This document shows, in pieces, positions 12,808 to 13,477 of a DNA stretch of 13,477 nucleotides (position 1 is the stretch's first letter; each line of letters begins with the position of its first letter). The notes under the pieces are model-generated. The model did not search any database. It saw nothing but the letters and a program-made list of their open reading frames with translations, and had not been told where the DNA came from. A program made the position numbers and the translations under genes. This DNA comes from an uncultured Aquabacterium sp. (GTDB lineage: Bacteria; Pseudomonadota; Gammaproteobacteria; Burkholderiales; Burkholderiaceae_C). The DNA lies in assembly GCA_937923225.1 (NCBI GenBank), contig CALAKR010000186.1, forward strand, positions 1-13,477, written 5' to 3'.

Positions 12808-13477
12808 CGACGGTGTACTCGATGTCTTCTTCCATGAATGCGCTCGGTGCGGCGCCACGTGCGGGTGCGGCTTGGCGGCCGATGTTGCCGTGGTTGTGCG
12901 GCGTGCTGGTCACGGCCGTGCTGGTGGCGCTGGCGCCTCAGCTCAATGGCTATCACGCCTTCGTGCTGGCGCAGGTGGCACTGCTGGCGCTGGTGGGCAT
13001 TGGCCTCAACGTACTGATCGGTTTGAGCGGGCAGATGTCCTTCGGCCACGTGGGCTTCTACGCGATCGGCGCCTACGCGGTGGCCGTGCTGACCACGGCG
13101 CAGGGCTGGTCCTTCTGGCCGGCATGGGCCGTGGGTGCGGCCTTGTCGGCCGTGCTGGGAGCGTTGCTGGCCTTGCCGGCGCTGCGCGTGAAGGGGCCTT
13201 ACCTGGCCATGATCACCATCGCTTTCGGCTTCGTGGTGGAGCACAGCGCGGTGGAGTTGCGTGGCCTCACGGGTGGGCAGAACGGGCTGATGGGCATCAT
13301 GGGCCCGGCCTTTGGTGAGGTGCGCGGTGAGCGGGCCATGGCCATCATCGCCGTGGTGGCCGCGGGCGTGGCCCTGGCGGCCTATGCGCTGCTGTCGCGC
13401 GGCAGCTGGGGCCTGGCCCTGCGCGCCGCACGCGACAGCGAGGTGGCGGCCGAATCCATCGGCCTGCAACCGCTGGC
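12804..13477 (+). CDS. Branched-chain amino acid-type ABC transporter permease (LivM-like), 3' end beyond window
   Basis: The frame stays open for 224 codons plus two bases from ATG 12804 to the window end. A hydrophobic helix (about 28-45) is followed by the LivM signature NVLIGLSGQMSFGHVGFYAI (69-88), then KGPYLAMITIAFGFVVE (130-146) and the coupling loop LRAARDSEVAAESIGL (about 206-221), which contacts the ATPase. LivM proteins are usually 300-350 residues or more, so roughly a third is missing. The start at 12804 was chosen because it overlaps the LivH stop; ATGs at 12822 and 12834 are alternatives, none with a good ribosome site. The livG/livF-type ATPase genes, needed to power the system, are expected just beyond the window. 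Confidence 0.92.
   Translation, partial: MTTVYSMSSSMNALGAAPRAGAAWRPMLPWLCGVLVTAVLVALAPQLNGYHAFVLAQVALLALVGIGLNVLIGLSGQMSFGHVGFYAIGAYAVAVLTTAQGWSFWPAWAVGAALSAVLGALLALPALRVKGPYLAMITIAFGFVVEHSAVELRGLTGGQNGLMGIMGPAFGEVRGERAMAIIAVVAAGVALAAYALLSRGSWGLALRAARDSEVAAESIGLQPL

Noticed and set aside
11938..13469. Minus-strand open frames opposite the two permease genes
   Set aside because: Both are His/Gln/Arg-rich shadows of the conserved LivH and LivM sequences.

Overview
This is a GC-rich window with dense coding, 4-nt ATGA start/stop overlaps, an HU protein carrying a lysine/alanine tail, and a LivKHM-type transporter. Together these suggest the chromosome of a betaproteobacterium, most likely order Burkholderiales; I cannot name the genus from sequence alone. 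No mobile element, CRISPR array, tRNA or rRNA was seen, and the window reads as ordinary chromosome.

Layout. (1) Positions 1-166 (+) hold the last 54 codons of a glutathione S-transferase. (2) Positions 270-686 (-) encode an HU-family nucleoid protein with a 48-residue Lys/Ala/Pro tail, followed by a clear minus-strand intrinsic terminator. (3) Positions 863-6404 (-) form a five-gene block, read right to left: OmpR-type response regulator, QseC/TctE-type sensor kinase, DegP/DegQ-type periplasmic protease with two PDZ domains, a small exported protein of unknown function, and a DUF748/AsmA-like membrane-anchored protein. Regulator/kinase and exported protein/DUF748 are each joined by ATGA overlaps. 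(4) Positions 6512-9051 (-) encode a NarL/LuxR-type response regulator overlapping by 1 nt with a membrane hybrid histidine kinase that has its own receiver domain. (5) Position 9178 onward (+) holds a DHA1-family MFS transporter, then a branched-chain-amino-acid-type ABC importer: binding protein, LivH-type permease and LivM-type permease, the last cut off by the window end.

The most informative signals are non-coding. A 36-bp module occurs twice, upstream of the OmpR-type regulator and upstream of the protease gene. It has the same blocks at the same spacing: CTCACTGTG, 10 nt, CTTAGCCCT, 2 nt, CTTAA on the plus strand. Read in gene direction it is a tandem TTAAG/CTAAG pair with 11-bp period followed by a possible -10. 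This is what one expects of a PmrA/QseB-like response-regulator box and suggests that the two-component system controls itself and the protease, making the block an envelope-stress unit. Separately, the binding-protein gene has a near-consensus sigma-70 promoter (CTGACA, 17 bp, TACAAT) whose -10 lies inside the perfect 16-bp palindrome ACATTGTATACAATGT, a likely repressor operator. Two further dyads lie upstream. No cognate repressor gene is in the window.

I see no strong case for a wholly new biological system. The enzymes and regulators belong to known families; the regulatory wiring and the two poorly characterised envelope proteins are the parts that merit follow-up.
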